A stretch of DNA of 64,000 nt, from positions 94,028-158,027 of the forward strand of contig NZ_FNYH01000007.1 of NCBI RefSeq assembly GCF_900108915.1, in the 5' to 3' direction. The notes below the pieces were generated by a model. The model was not told the DNA's origin. It saw only the letters and a list, made by a program, of their open reading frames with translations, and searched no databases. This stretch comes from Allopseudospirillum japonicum (lineage in GTDB: Bacteria; Pseudomonadota; Gammaproteobacteria; Pseudomonadales; Halomonadaceae). The stretch's first letter is position 1, and the number at the start of each line of letters is the position of its first letter. This document shows, piece after piece, positions 17,735 through 26,092 of the stretch. The position numbers and the translations under genes were made by a program.

Positions 17735-18870
17735 GTCGAGATTTTCGCCGTCAGTTGCCGAATGCAGATGTGTATTTACAACGTCAAGCCGGCTGGCTAG
17801 AGCGGGTTCATATTGATTTATGGTTACTTCTGGCGCTGCTCACTGTGATTGTGGGCGGACTTTTTATTTTGTATAGCGCGACCAGTGAAAACCAAGAAGA
17901 CATCTTGCGCCAAGTATACCGTTTATTATTTGCGTTAGGGGTAATGGTGTTGGTTGCGCAAATCTCACCACGCCAACTCCAACGTTTCTCCCCCATGTTA
18001 TTTTTAATCGGAGTGCTTTTATTACTTGCAGTACTTTTATTTGGAGTACAAGCCAAAGGAGCACAACGCTGGCTCAATCTGGGTGTTTTTCGTTTTCAGC
18101 CTTCAGAAGTGATGAAATTAACCATGCCCATGATGATGGCTTGGTATTTGGCGCGTCAAGGTTTACCACCACGCTGGAAACATTTGCTCATTAGTGCAGT
18201 CATTATAGCCGGTCCTGTGCTTTTAATTGCCAAGCAGCCTGATTTAGGGACTTCTTTATTAGTTGGGGTAGCAGCAGTTTTTGTACTTTTACTTGCAGGT
18301 TTAAGCTGGCGCATTATTGGGTTTTTGGGTGCGCTGGCAGGGGCAAGTTTGCCTTTGTTATGGATGGTGATGCATGAGTATCAAAGACAAAGGGTGCTAA
18401 CCTTTTTAGATCCAGAAAAAGATCCTTTAGGTACCGGATGGAATATTATCCAATCTAAAACCGCTATTGGTTCTGGGGGGATTGACGGCAAAGGCTGGCT
18501 ACAAGGGACGCAATCCCAGTTGGAGTTTTTGCCAGAACGTCATACGGACTTTATTGTGGCCGTCTTAGCTGAGGAATTCGGCTTAATTGGTGTATGTATT
18601 CTTCTATGTGTCTATCTGGTGATTATCTGGCGTGGCATGATGATTGCCATGAATGCACAAGATACTTACGGACGCTTACTTGCAGGCAGCATTACCCTGA
18701 CATTTTTTACCTATGTTTTTGTTAATATAGGCATGGTCAGCGGAATTTTGCCGGTCGTTGGGGTGCCTTTGCCTCTGATTAGTTTTGGCGGGACTTCAAG
18801 TGTCACCCTCTTAGCTGGCTTTGGCATGTTGATGTCAATACAAACGCATAAAAACTTACTCAAACGCTGA
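17731..18870 (+). CDS. rodA: RodA, SEDS-family peptidoglycan glycosyltransferase
   Basis: 379 residues with about ten membrane helices. SEDS signatures include QAKGAQRWLNLGVFRFQPSE, KQPDLGTSLL, FLDPEKDPLGTGWNIIQSKTAIGSGG, and the end VGVPLPLISFGGTSSVTLLAGFGM. It polymerises lipid II in the inner membrane and works with PBP2, whose gene overlaps it by four bases. Symbol mrdB is also used. Confidence 0.96.
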   Translation: MSRDFRRQLPNADVYLQRQAGWLERVHIDLWLLLALLTVIVGGLFILYSATSENQEDILRQVYRLLFALGVMVLVAQISPRQLQRFSPMLFLIGVLLLLAVLLFGVQAKGAQRWLNLGVFRFQPSEVMKLTMPMMMAWYLARQGLPPRWKHLLISAVIIAGPVLLIAKQPDLGTSLLVGVAAVFVLLLAGLSWRIIGFLGALAGASLPLLWMVMHEYQRQRVLTFLDPEKDPLGTGWNIIQSKTAIGSGGIDGKGWLQGTQSQLEFLPERHTDFIVAVLAEEFGLIGVCILLCVYLVIIWRGMMIAMNAQDTYGRLLAGSITLTFFTYVFVNIGMVSGILPVVGVPLPLISFGGTSSVTLLAGFGMLMSIQTHKNLLKR

Positions 18871-18907
18871 CTTGTTGAGCGTGCAAAGCAAATAAAGGAG
18901 CGAGATT

Positions 18908-19969
18908 TTGCTTAATTTCCACCGACTGACGACAAAAAAATCGGCTTATAAAACCTGGCTAGCAGCATTGGCGTTAAGTGGCAGTGCTTTAGTGTTGAGT
19001 CCCTCAGCACAAGCATTGCAAGACCAAGCGAGTTATGTGCCTAGTCAACACCCTGAAGTGGCCGCTTTTATTGAAGAAATGGCACGCGAACACCAGTTTG
19101 ATCCACAGCAGTTGCAGCCTTTATTTGCTGAAGCGAAATATCAACAAAAGATTATTGACGCGATCAGCCGGCCAGCAGAGCGTGTATTAAAGTGGCATGA
19201 ATACCGTAAAATTTTCCTTACTGAATCCCGTATACAAGCCGGGGTAAATTTTATGCGTGAAAATGCGCAAACTCTGGCACGGGCAGAGCAAACTTACGGA
19301 GTGCCCAAGGAAATTATTACCGCGATTATTGGTGTAGAAACCTTTTATGGGCGCAATAAAGGCAGCTATCGGGTGCTAGATGCCTTATCAACACTGGCTT
19401 TTAATTATCCACCAAGATCGAGTTTTTTCCGTAAGCAGCTGGTCGAATTTTTAATCTTGGCGCGTGAAGAAGGTTTGCGTCCTGAGCTCCCAATTGGTTC
19501 GTATGCAGGGGCGATGGGATACGGCCAGTTTATTCCATCAAGTTATCGAGCTTATGCGGTAGATTTTGATGGTGACCACTTCCGTGATATTTGGACTAAC
19601 ACCACAGATGCGATCGGCAGTGTTGCTAACTATTTCAAGGCGCATCAATGGCGTGCTGGGGAAGCGGTTGTGTTAGAAGCTCAGTTCCAAGGTGACCCAC
19701 AAGCGTTACCTTCCATGGATCGTAAGTATCTGAAAGTGGACTTGCCTTATAGCCAAGCGCAGCAAGCCGGTTTTCAAGTCACCCAAGGGGCTTTATCGGC
19801 ACAGACACTGATGATGCCGATTCGCTTTGAGGTGGCGGATAATCAATTTAAACATTGGGCGGGCTTGCATAACTTCTATGTGATTACTCGCTATAATCAT
19901 AGTCGCTTATATGCCATGGCTGTGTATCAGCTCAGTCAGGCGATTGCAGCAGCGGCAAAGGCACCCTAA
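18908..19969 (+). CDS. mltB: Membrane-bound lytic murein transglycosylase B family
   Basis: 353 residues. The start is a TTG at 18908 with AAGGAG about 9 bases upstream. A signal sequence (TWLAALALSGSALVLSPSAQA) is present, but I see no lipobox cysteine, so this copy should be soluble in the periplasm, unlike E. coli MltB. The catalytic Glu is residue 144 in AIIGVETFYGRN; AMGYGQFIPSSYRAYAVDFDGD follows, as in the family. It cleaves glycan strands to 1,6-anhydro products. Its place after rodA and before rlpA fits an elongasome and wall-remodelling operon. Confidence 0.93.
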   Translation: MLNFHRLTTKKSAYKTWLAALALSGSALVLSPSAQALQDQASYVPSQHPEVAAFIEEMAREHQFDPQQLQPLFAEAKYQQKIIDAISRPAERVLKWHEYRKIFLTESRIQAGVNFMRENAQTLARAEQTYGVPKEIITAIIGVETFYGRNKGSYRVLDALSTLAFNYPPRSSFFRKQLVEFLILAREEGLRPELPIGSYAGAMGYGQFIPSSYRAYAVDFDGDHFRDIWTNTTDAIGSVANYFKAHQWRAGEAVVLEAQFQGDPQALPSMDRKYLKVDLPYSQAQQAGFQVTQGALSAQTLMMPIRFEVADNQFKHWAGLHNFYVITRYNHSRLYAMAVYQLSQAIAAAAKAP

Positions 19970-19992
19970 TTTTTTAACTAGGTACTTTATAG

Positions 19993-20835
19993 ATGCGCTT
20001 GTTTTTGGCTCGCTCTTTTATAGCGTCTTTTATGAAAAGACCTCGACTAGCAATAGCAGCAAGTGCTTTGCTGATACTAAGTGCTTGTTCATCACCACCT
20101 AAGCCTACTAGCCAAAGTAGCCGCTATCAACAAGCGCAGGATGCTTATCCCGCAAATCCACCTGATGTTTCTCAGATCCCTGATGCTGTACCTCAAATCG
20201 AACCTTTTAGTCGTTCGGGGAATGGGCCAACCTATCGTGTTCTTGGGAAAACGTATCGCGTGTTACCTCACAACCAAGGCTATCAAGCGATAGGTTATGC
20301 CTCTTGGTATGGTACCAAGTTTCATGGTCATGCCACCTCAAACGGTGAAATCTATGATATGTACAAGATGACCGCTGCCCATAAACATTTACCTTTGCCT
20401 ACTTATGCGAGGGTGACGAACTTGGAAAATGGTCGTCAAGTCATTGTACGTGTGAATGACCGTGGCCCTTTTCATGATAATCGTTTAATTGACTTATCTT
20501 ATGCTGCTGCACATCGTTTAGGATTTCATCAAAAAGGCACTGCCAAGGTAAAAGTGGAGGCGATTGACCCTAAACAATGGCAAGCACAACAAAACCAAGT
20601 TTGGCCGGTCTATTTACAAGTTGCCTCTTTAAGTTCTGCACCTGCTGCAGAAAAACTCAAGGCACGCTTGATTCAATCCTTAGGTTTGCCTGTGCGCATC
20701 CAACGTCAGCAAATTCAGCAACAAACTTGGTATCGCATTCAAGCCGGTCCTTTATACGATCAGAACTCGTTAAACCAAGCCAGTACCCAAGTACGCGGAC
20801 AGGGGTTGGGCCAACCCTTAGTTGTCAACCCTTGA
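19993..20835 (+). CDS. rlpA: Septal ring lytic transglycosylase RlpA (lipoprotein)
   Basis: 280 residues. The lipobox LSAC with the cysteine at residue ~32 follows a hydrophobic segment (LAIAASALLI), which predicts an outer-membrane lipoprotein. Residues ~95-190 form the RlpA double-psi barrel (GYASWYGTKFHGHATSNGE, NDRGPFHDNRLIDLSYAAA), and the C-terminus is a SPOR domain that binds denuded glycan at division sites. RlpA cuts glycan strands lacking stem peptides. An internal ATG at 20032 would give a shorter, normal signal peptide and may be the true start; neither start has a good ribosome site. Confidence 0.92.
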   Translation: MRLFLARSFIASFMKRPRLAIAASALLILSACSSPPKPTSQSSRYQQAQDAYPANPPDVSQIPDAVPQIEPFSRSGNGPTYRVLGKTYRVLPHNQGYQAIGYASWYGTKFHGHATSNGEIYDMYKMTAAHKHLPLPTYARVTNLENGRQVIVRVNDRGPFHDNRLIDLSYAAAHRLGFHQKGTAKVKVEAIDPKQWQAQQNQVWPVYLQVASLSSAPAAEKLKARLIQSLGLPVRIQRQQIQQQTWYRIQAGPLYDQNSLNQASTQVRGQGLGQPLVVNP

Positions 20836-20926
20836 AGTCAGTATCAATGTCAGGATTGTCAGAATTAGGGGCATGAGTATGTTAAACTATTATTTTTTAA
20901 TTACTAATCTAAAGAAGATAAGACGC

Positions 20927-22117
20927 ATGGGTTATTTAGCTTCCATATCTAAACCTCACTTTAAGCCTATGTGGGCTTGGATAGCCACCTTAATCTGCGG
21001 TATTTCTAGTGCACAGGCAGCACCTGATGAAGTCTTAATTCCTGCACCGCCGAGCCTATCTGCTAGCTCTTACTTATTAGTTGATCCGCATAGTGGTAAG
21101 GTGATTGTAGAATATCAAGCAGATCAACGCTTACCACCAGCTAGTTTAACTAAAATGATGACCAGTTATTTAGTTGAGCATGAACTAGCACGTGGTAATT
21201 TAAAACTCACAGACAAGGTGCGTATTAGTGAAAAAGCTTGGCGTGCGCCTGGCTCGCGCATGTTTGTACGTGAAGGCACTTTTGTTGAGTTAAATGATTT
21301 GCTCAAGGGAATTATTATCCAATCGGGTAATGATGCGTCCATTGCAGTGGCTGAACATCTAGCAGGAAGTGAAAGCTCTTTTGCTGATTTAATGAATCAA
21401 CATGCAAATCTGTTGGGAATGAATGATACACATTTTGTAAATTCCACAGGCTTGCCTGCAGAAAACCATTACTCAAGTGCGCGTGATTTATCCATTTTGG
21501 CACAGCACATTATTTTAGACTATCCAGAGCATTACAAAGTCTATTCAGAAAAATACTTCACTTATAATGACATTCGCCAAGCCAATCGTAATAAACTTTT
21601 GTGGCGTGATAGTTCCGTTGATGGCCTGAAAACTGGACATACAGAAGAAGCCGGTTTTGGCCTAGTTGCTTCAGCGAAAAAAGGGGATATGCGCCTGATT
21701 TCTGTGGTCATGGGAACCAAAAGTGAAGAAGCACGCGCGCAAGAAAGCCAAAAGTTACTTACCTACGGGTTTAGATATTTTGATACCCGCCAGCTTTACC
21801 AAAAGTATGAGGTACTCAATGAAAACCGTGTTTGGGGCGGTGCAACCGAGCAAGTAAAGTTGGGTCTAGGAGAACATTTATATGTCACGATTCCACGTGG
21901 ACAAGAAGAAAACTTATCTGCTTCTTTAAGTATTAGCGAAGTGATTAAAGCGCCGATACAACCTGGCGACGAGCTTGGTAAAGTGATTATTTCACTTAAT
22001 GATGAGGTGATTACAGAAAAGCCTTTGATTGCGCTTAATGCAGTGGAAGAAGGTGGCTTTGTGAAAAAAGTTTGGGACAATCTGGTGCTGTTTTTCTTAG
22101 GGATCGTCTCTTCCTAA
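20927..22117 (+). CDS. dacA: D-alanyl-D-alanine carboxypeptidase (PBP5/6)
   Basis: 396 residues. After a signal peptide ending SSAQA come the serine peptidase motifs: SLTK with active Ser73, SGN in IIQSGNDASIAVAEHL, and KTG in VDGLKTGHTEEAGFG. The C-terminal beta domain ends with an amphipathic anchor (VKKVWDNLVLFFLGIV) that holds PBP5 on the periplasmic face. It trims the terminal D-Ala from pentapeptides. I prefer the ATG at 20927; ATGs at 20873 (after AGGGG) and 20879 are in frame and would give an unusually long leader. Confidence 0.94.
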   Translation: MGYLASISKPHFKPMWAWIATLICGISSAQAAPDEVLIPAPPSLSASSYLLVDPHSGKVIVEYQADQRLPPASLTKMMTSYLVEHELARGNLKLTDKVRISEKAWRAPGSRMFVREGTFVELNDLLKGIIIQSGNDASIAVAEHLAGSESSFADLMNQHANLLGMNDTHFVNSTGLPAENHYSSARDLSILAQHIILDYPEHYKVYSEKYFTYNDIRQANRNKLLWRDSSVDGLKTGHTEEAGFGLVASAKKGDMRLISVVMGTKSEEARAQESQKLLTYGFRYFDTRQLYQKYEVLNENRVWGGATEQVKLGLGEHLYVTIPRGQEENLSASLSISEVIKAPIQPGDELGKVIISLNDEVITEKPLIALNAVEEGGFVKKVWDNLVLFFLGIVSS

Positions 22118-22185
22118 CCGAAAGCCCAGCGGATTGTAGCTAAAATTCGCTGGCCATTTTATCTACTTGTGTACAGGTATTTAGC

Positions 22186-22473
22186 ATGATTCAAGTACAA
22201 GCACTAGACACAGGCGAAGCCCCTAAGTTAAGCTTCCCTTGCGCATACCCTATAAAAATAGTAGGAGATTTCGCACCTGATTTTAAAGCGGCTATGCTAG
22301 ATATTCTCGCGGCACAGGCAGCAGACTATGATGCACAAAGCCTGCGCTTAGTCGATAGTCGTAATGGGCGCTATCAATCCCTACGTGTTACTTTAAATGC
22401 TCAAAGTGAAGCACAAATCCAGCATCTATTTGAAGCTTTAAAAGCCAGTGGGCGCGTGCGCATGGTGTTATAA
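22186..22473 (+). CDS. ybeD: YbeD/DUF493 family protein
   Basis: 95 residues, full length for the family. Family features are [17 protein letters not shown] near the start and [38 protein letters not shown] at the end (given here as the C-terminal half). The fold resembles an ACT-like regulatory domain; its function is not established. It sits between dacA and lipB, the conserved place in gammaproteobacteria. Confidence 0.9.
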   Translation: MIQVQALDTGEAPKLSFPCAYPIKIVGDFAPDFKAAMLDILAAQAADYDAQSLRLVDSRNGRYQSLRVTLNAQSEAQIQHLFEALKASGRVRMVL

Positions 22474-22498
22474 ATCAACTCTTAGCACGAGAATATCT

Positions 22499-23164
22499 GT
22501 GGATCTTTATATTAGGCATTTGGGCCGTCAAGACTACCCAAAAACGCTTGCTGCTATGCATGTGTTGACCCAAACGCGTACCCCAGAGACACCAGATGAA
22601 ATTTGGTGTCTTGAGCATCCTCCTGTATTCACACAGGGACAAGCAGGAAAGCCAGAACATATTTTGCACTCGGGTGATATTCCCGTTGTGCAAAGTGATC
22701 GTGGCGGCCAAGTAACGTATCATGGTCCTGGGCAACTGGTAGTCTATTTGTTATTGGATATCAAGCGTTTACACTATGGTGTGCGTGATCTTGTCAACCT
22801 GATTGAACATGCCTTGATTGACACCCTCGCCCAGCTTGGTGTCCATGCGTATGCCCAAGCGCAAGCTCCCGGAGTTTATGTGGATACGCCACAGGTGCAA
22901 GCTGCTAAAATTGCCGCCTTGGGTTTACGTATCCGCAAAGGTTGTTCCTTGCATGGTTTAAGCTTTAATCTGGATATGGATTTAAGCCCCTTTCAGCAAA
23001 TTAACCCCTGTGGTTACGCGGGTATGCCGGTCACACAGGTCAAAACTTTATGTCCTGAGGCAGATATGGACTGGGTCCGTATGCAAGTCATCACCCAGCT
23101 TGTCAACCGGCTAGGCCATACGCAATATCAACATACTTGTGACCTCCCCTCGACCCTAGATTGA
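22499..23164 (+). CDS. lipB: Octanoyl-[acyl-carrier-protein]:protein N-octanoyltransferase
   Basis: 221 residues if it starts at the GTG at 22499 ([13 protein letters not shown]), which has GAGAA seven bases upstream; the frame has no suitable ATG and extends back into ybeD. It moves octanoate from ACP to lipoyl domains. The family motifs are present: [29 protein letters not shown], the catalytic lysine in [11 protein letters not shown], and the catalytic cysteine in [14 protein letters not shown]. lipA follows after 27 bases, so octanoylation and sulfur insertion are encoded together. Confidence 0.95.
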   Translation: MDLYIRHLGRQDYPKTLAAMHVLTQTRTPETPDEIWCLEHPPVFTQGQAGKPEHILHSGDIPVVQSDRGGQVTYHGPGQLVVYLLLDIKRLHYGVRDLVNLIEHALIDTLAQLGVHAYAQAQAPGVYVDTPQVQAAKIAALGLRIRKGCSLHGLSFNLDMDLSPFQQINPCGYAGMPVTQVKTLCPEADMDWVRMQVITQLVNRLGHTQYQHTCDLPSTLD

Positions 23165-23191
23165 TCTTTACCTATTGTGGAAATTTAAACT

Positions 23192-24154
23192 ATGCATGAC
23201 ACTCGTCCGGCTCCAGTCCACCAAGGCCATAAACTTAGAGGCGCAGAGAAGGTTGCGCGTATTCCGGTGAAGATCTTACCAACGGAAGATTTACCTAAAA
23301 AACCGGATTGGCTGCGAGTGAAAATGCCCGCCTCGCCAGAAGTGAAACATATCAAAGATACCTTACGTAAACACAAACTCCATACCGTCTGTGAGGAAGC
23401 TTCTTGCCCGAATCTCGGTGAGTGTTTTCACGGAGGCACAGCAACTTTTATGATTATGGGGGATATTTGTACCCGCCGTTGCCCCTTCTGTGATGTTGCG
23501 CATGGGCGTCCCAATCCCCTTAATACGGAAGAGCCACGCGAACTTGCGGCAGCGATTGCGGATATGCGTCTTAAATACGTGGTCATTACTTCGGTCGATC
23601 GTGATGATTTGCGTGATGGTGGCGCGCAACATTTCGCAGATTGTATTCATGAAATACGCCAGCGCATGGACAGTATCGAGATTGAAGTTCTGGTACCAGA
23701 TTTTCGTGGTCGTATGCCAGTGGCTTTGGAGATTTTGCAACATACACCGCCGGATGTGTTTAATCACAATTTAGAAACTGTTCCTGCGTTGTATCGTAAA
23801 GTGCGCCCTGGGGCGGATTATTTAGGTTCACTCAAATTACTGCAAGAGTACAAAGCCTTGTGCCCACAAGTGTTGACCAAATCTGGCTTAATGTTGGGGG
23901 TTGGAGAAACGCAAGCAGAGATTATCCAAGTCATGCAGGATCTGCGTGCTCATCAAGTGGATATGCTGACACTAGGTCAATATATGCAGCCAACACGCAA
24001 TCACTTACCGATTGACCGTTGGGTGCCGCCTTCAGAATTTGATGAACTTGCTCACATCGCTCGCGATTTAGGTTTTGTACATGTGGCCTCTGGGCCTTTG
24101 GTGCGTTCTTCTTATCATGCTGATAAGCAAGCACATGGTGAAAAGGTGAAGTAA
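23192..24154 (+). CDS. lipA: Lipoyl synthase
   Basis: 320 residues. A radical-SAM enzyme that inserts two sulfurs into octanoyl groups. Both cluster motifs are visible: [12 protein letters not shown] (auxiliary cluster, CX4CX5C) and [10 protein letters not shown] (radical-SAM CX3CX2C). The sequence ends with [16 protein letters not shown], containing the RSSY serine that ligates the auxiliary cluster. It closes the dacA-ybeD-lipB-lipA run. Confidence 0.97.
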   Translation: MHDTRPAPVHQGHKLRGAEKVARIPVKILPTEDLPKKPDWLRVKMPASPEVKHIKDTLRKHKLHTVCEEASCPNLGECFHGGTATFMIMGDICTRRCPFCDVAHGRPNPLNTEEPRELAAAIADMRLKYVVITSVDRDDLRDGGAQHFADCIHEIRQRMDSIEIEVLVPDFRGRMPVALEILQHTPPDVFNHNLETVPALYRKVRPGADYLGSLKLLQEYKALCPQVLTKSGLMLGVGETQAEIIQVMQDLRAHQVDMLTLGQYMQPTRNHLPIDRWVPPSEFDELAHIARDLGFVHVASGPLVRSSYHADKQAHGEKVK

Positions 24155-24170
24155 TTTTTAGCATAAAAGA

Positions 24171-24190
24171 CCCCGTCCTTCAGGGCGGGG
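24171..24190 (-). terminator. GC-rich hairpin between lipA and the MaoC gene
   Basis: CCCCGTCC (24171-24178) pairs with GGGCGGGG (24183-24190) with one G-U pair and a four-base loop. On the minus strand it is followed by TCTTTTATG, so it fits best as terminator for the MaoC/hydrolase genes; it may also stop lipA transcripts. Confidence 0.65.
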
Positions 24191-24212
24191 AGGGTATCCA
24201 GTTCTTCAAAGC

Positions 24213-24686
24213 CTAACCAATCTGAATCTCAGGCAAGTTAGGTGCAGTGAGTTCCGCTTTCTCACTCGGTGCAATCACTTCTGCAGTGCCTGTGACGACT
24301 TTGTCACCATTTTGATTAGTTACCACACAATCTAAAACAACAAATTTCTTATCTTCTTTTTTCTCTTGGACCGTCAGTTGCACGGTCAGCTCATCCCCTA
24401 GTTTCACCGGACGACGGAATTTTAGGCTTTGACCAAGATAAATCGTACCAGGTCCAGGTAAAACAGTAGCTAAGGCAGCCGAAATCAAAGAGCCTGACCA
24501 CATACCATGGGCAATACGCTCGCCAAACATACTGGTTTTCGCAAATTCTGCGTCCAAGTGTACGGGGTTCACATCACCAGAGACAGCGGCAAAGAGTACC
24601 AGCTCTTTTTCGGTTAAGGTTTTGCTAAAAGTTGCGCTTTCACCAATTTGCAGCTCATCAAAAGTACGATTGACTAAAGTCGTCAT
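24213..24686 (-). CDS. MaoC-like (R)-specific enoyl-CoA hydratase
   Basis: 157 residues from the ATG at 24686, about the size of PhaJ-type hydratases. The hot-dog fold hydratase signature is present: FAAVSGDVNPVHLDAEFAKTSMFGERIAHGMWSGSL, with the catalytic Asp and His in GDVNPVHLD. Members convert trans-2-enoyl-CoA to (R)-3-hydroxyacyl-CoA and can feed polyhydroxyalkanoate synthesis or act in fatty acid metabolism. The ATG at 24695 is an alternative, but its AAGGA is too close. The neighbouring acyl-CoA synthetase supports a fatty-acyl-CoA role; no phaC is in the window. Confidence 0.88.
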   Translation of the reverse strand: MTTLVNRTFDELQIGESATFSKTLTEKELVLFAAVSGDVNPVHLDAEFAKTSMFGERIAHGMWSGSLISAALATVLPGPGTIYLGQSLKFRRPVKLGDELTVQLTVQEKKEDKKFVVLDCVVTNQNGDKVVTGTAEVIAPSEKAELTAPNLPEIQIG

Positions 24687-24802
24687 GGCGGACATTTTCC
24701 TTAAAGTAGGGAAGTTATAACGGCAGCTTAGTGAACTACCTCGTGTCACTGGGGTGAGTTCAACACAGTTCTGTGAACACATGTTGACACTCGTTAAGTA
24801 GA

Positions 24803-25621
24803 CTACAAAGTTCGTATGTGCGCTGCAACAAATTCTGTGACTATCGGGTTCACCAAATGTGCGTGTGTTATCGGTGCCATGTGGCCGCCGTCTACTTCAG
24901 CATATCCAGCTTGGGGAAAAATCTCGCGTAAGCGATGCATGACAGCCTGCGTGCTGGCCGGTGTTTGTTGGCCTTGCATTAACAAAATTGGGCACTGTAA
25001 TTGTTGCAGATCCTCTGCACAGGTTGAGGCACTAAAAAGTGCATTAAAATCATCACAGACTTTGGTCATCCCACGAATAAAATACGCCTGTTGTGCCTCA
25101 GGCAAACGCGCAAAAGTGCCCTGTGTATTCCAGTAGTCAATAAAATGTGCAGCAGCCTGTGCCGGTTTTGTGTCCAGCTGGTCATGCAAGATCGCACTCA
25201 AGTCTTGTACCTCGCGGCGTGGCAGGCTATCGTGATCAAGCAGATAAAAGGCGACAGGCTCGAATAAAGTCATTGAAGCAATAGCTTCAGGAATTCGTGC
25301 AGCTAAGGCAAGTGCTGTTGCTGCACCATACGAATGACCAATAAGATGGACACGCACTTGTGCGGCGTCTTTTTCGAGGTGTGGGCGCTGTGCTTGGATT
25401 TGCTGATATACAACATCGACTTCCGTTGATAACTGGAAGTTCGCTTGGTTTGGGGGCGCAGCACTGCCATAGCCTAGTAAATCCAAGGCTAAATAGTCGA
25501 CAATCTGTGTGTCTAGCTTGGATTTTGCTTGGGTTTGCCACGCTTGCATCAGCGGAATCCACTGAGCTTTACTGCTTAAAGAAGCATGGAGAAAAACCAC
25601 TAAATCCTTGTCGATGACCAT
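24803..25621 (-). CDS. Alpha/beta hydrolase
   Basis: 272 residues with the alpha/beta hydrolase fold: oxyanion region VVFLHASLSS, nucleophile elbow LIGHSYGAATAL (serine in GHSYG), acid candidate in LLMQGQQTPAS, and a late histidine in VDGGHMAPITHAHLV. No signal peptide, so it should be cytoplasmic. It lies upstream of the MaoC gene on the same strand and probably shares its transcript; the two with the acyl-CoA synthetase make a small lipid-related group. The substrate is not readable. Confidence 0.85.
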   Translation of the reverse strand: MVIDKDLVVFLHASLSSKAQWIPLMQAWQTQAKSKLDTQIVDYLALDLLGYGSAAPPNQANFQLSTEVDVVYQQIQAQRPHLEKDAAQVRVHLIGHSYGAATALALAARIPEAIASMTLFEPVAFYLLDHDSLPRREVQDLSAILHDQLDTKPAQAAAHFIDYWNTQGTFARLPEAQQAYFIRGMTKVCDDFNALFSASTCAEDLQQLQCPILLMQGQQTPASTQAVMHRLREIFPQAGYAEVDGGHMAPITHAHLVNPIVTEFVAAHIRTL

Positions 25622-26092
25622 AGTCAGAACTCCTTAAAATCTTTGGGGATGAGAGTGACTCATTTGCTATTTAAGCTAACCTAGTTTTTTTAAGCAGTGA
25701 AGTTCACTTTTCGATTAATAAAACTAGGTACATTTCGTCTAGTGCGAATATCTGCATCTTATTTGACCTTAATCGACACTTAAAGCTAGAAAATACAACC
25801 AAAGTAGCATTTGTTGCAATGCAACAGGGGTTTTTAATGCAGGTGACATTTTGTCAACATTTGCGGATAAGTTGAGTGCTTTGCAACTTTCAGTAAAAAT
25901 TGCTGGCGAATGTCACTGTTCAACATAGCTATCACACCACAGGATGCAGGGTGTAAAAGCAGGCTCGTGGTGTAGGTAGTGGGTTTAAGCTGTAAACCTT
26001 GTATCTAGGTATGCGCTAGATACCTCTTTGTGTGAGCCGTTTTCCCAAACGGTGCCCACGAAGTGAAATATCCATAAACGAAGGACACACAC
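25622..26092. promoter_or_regulatory. Structured 471-base intergenic region upstream of the acyl-CoA synthetase
   Basis: Several inverted repeats cluster here. ACCTAGTTTT (25679-25688) pairs with AAAACTAGGT (25720-25729), perfect over 10 bases. TGTTGCA-A-TGCAACA (25812-25826) is a perfect 15-base palindrome and looks like a regulator binding site. GTATCTAG (26001-26008) pairs with CTAGATAC (26016-26023), a hairpin in the probable leader. The region lies between divergent lipid-related genes, so shared control is likely. I cannot assign the regulator and found no convincing -35/-10 pair. Confidence 0.5.
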
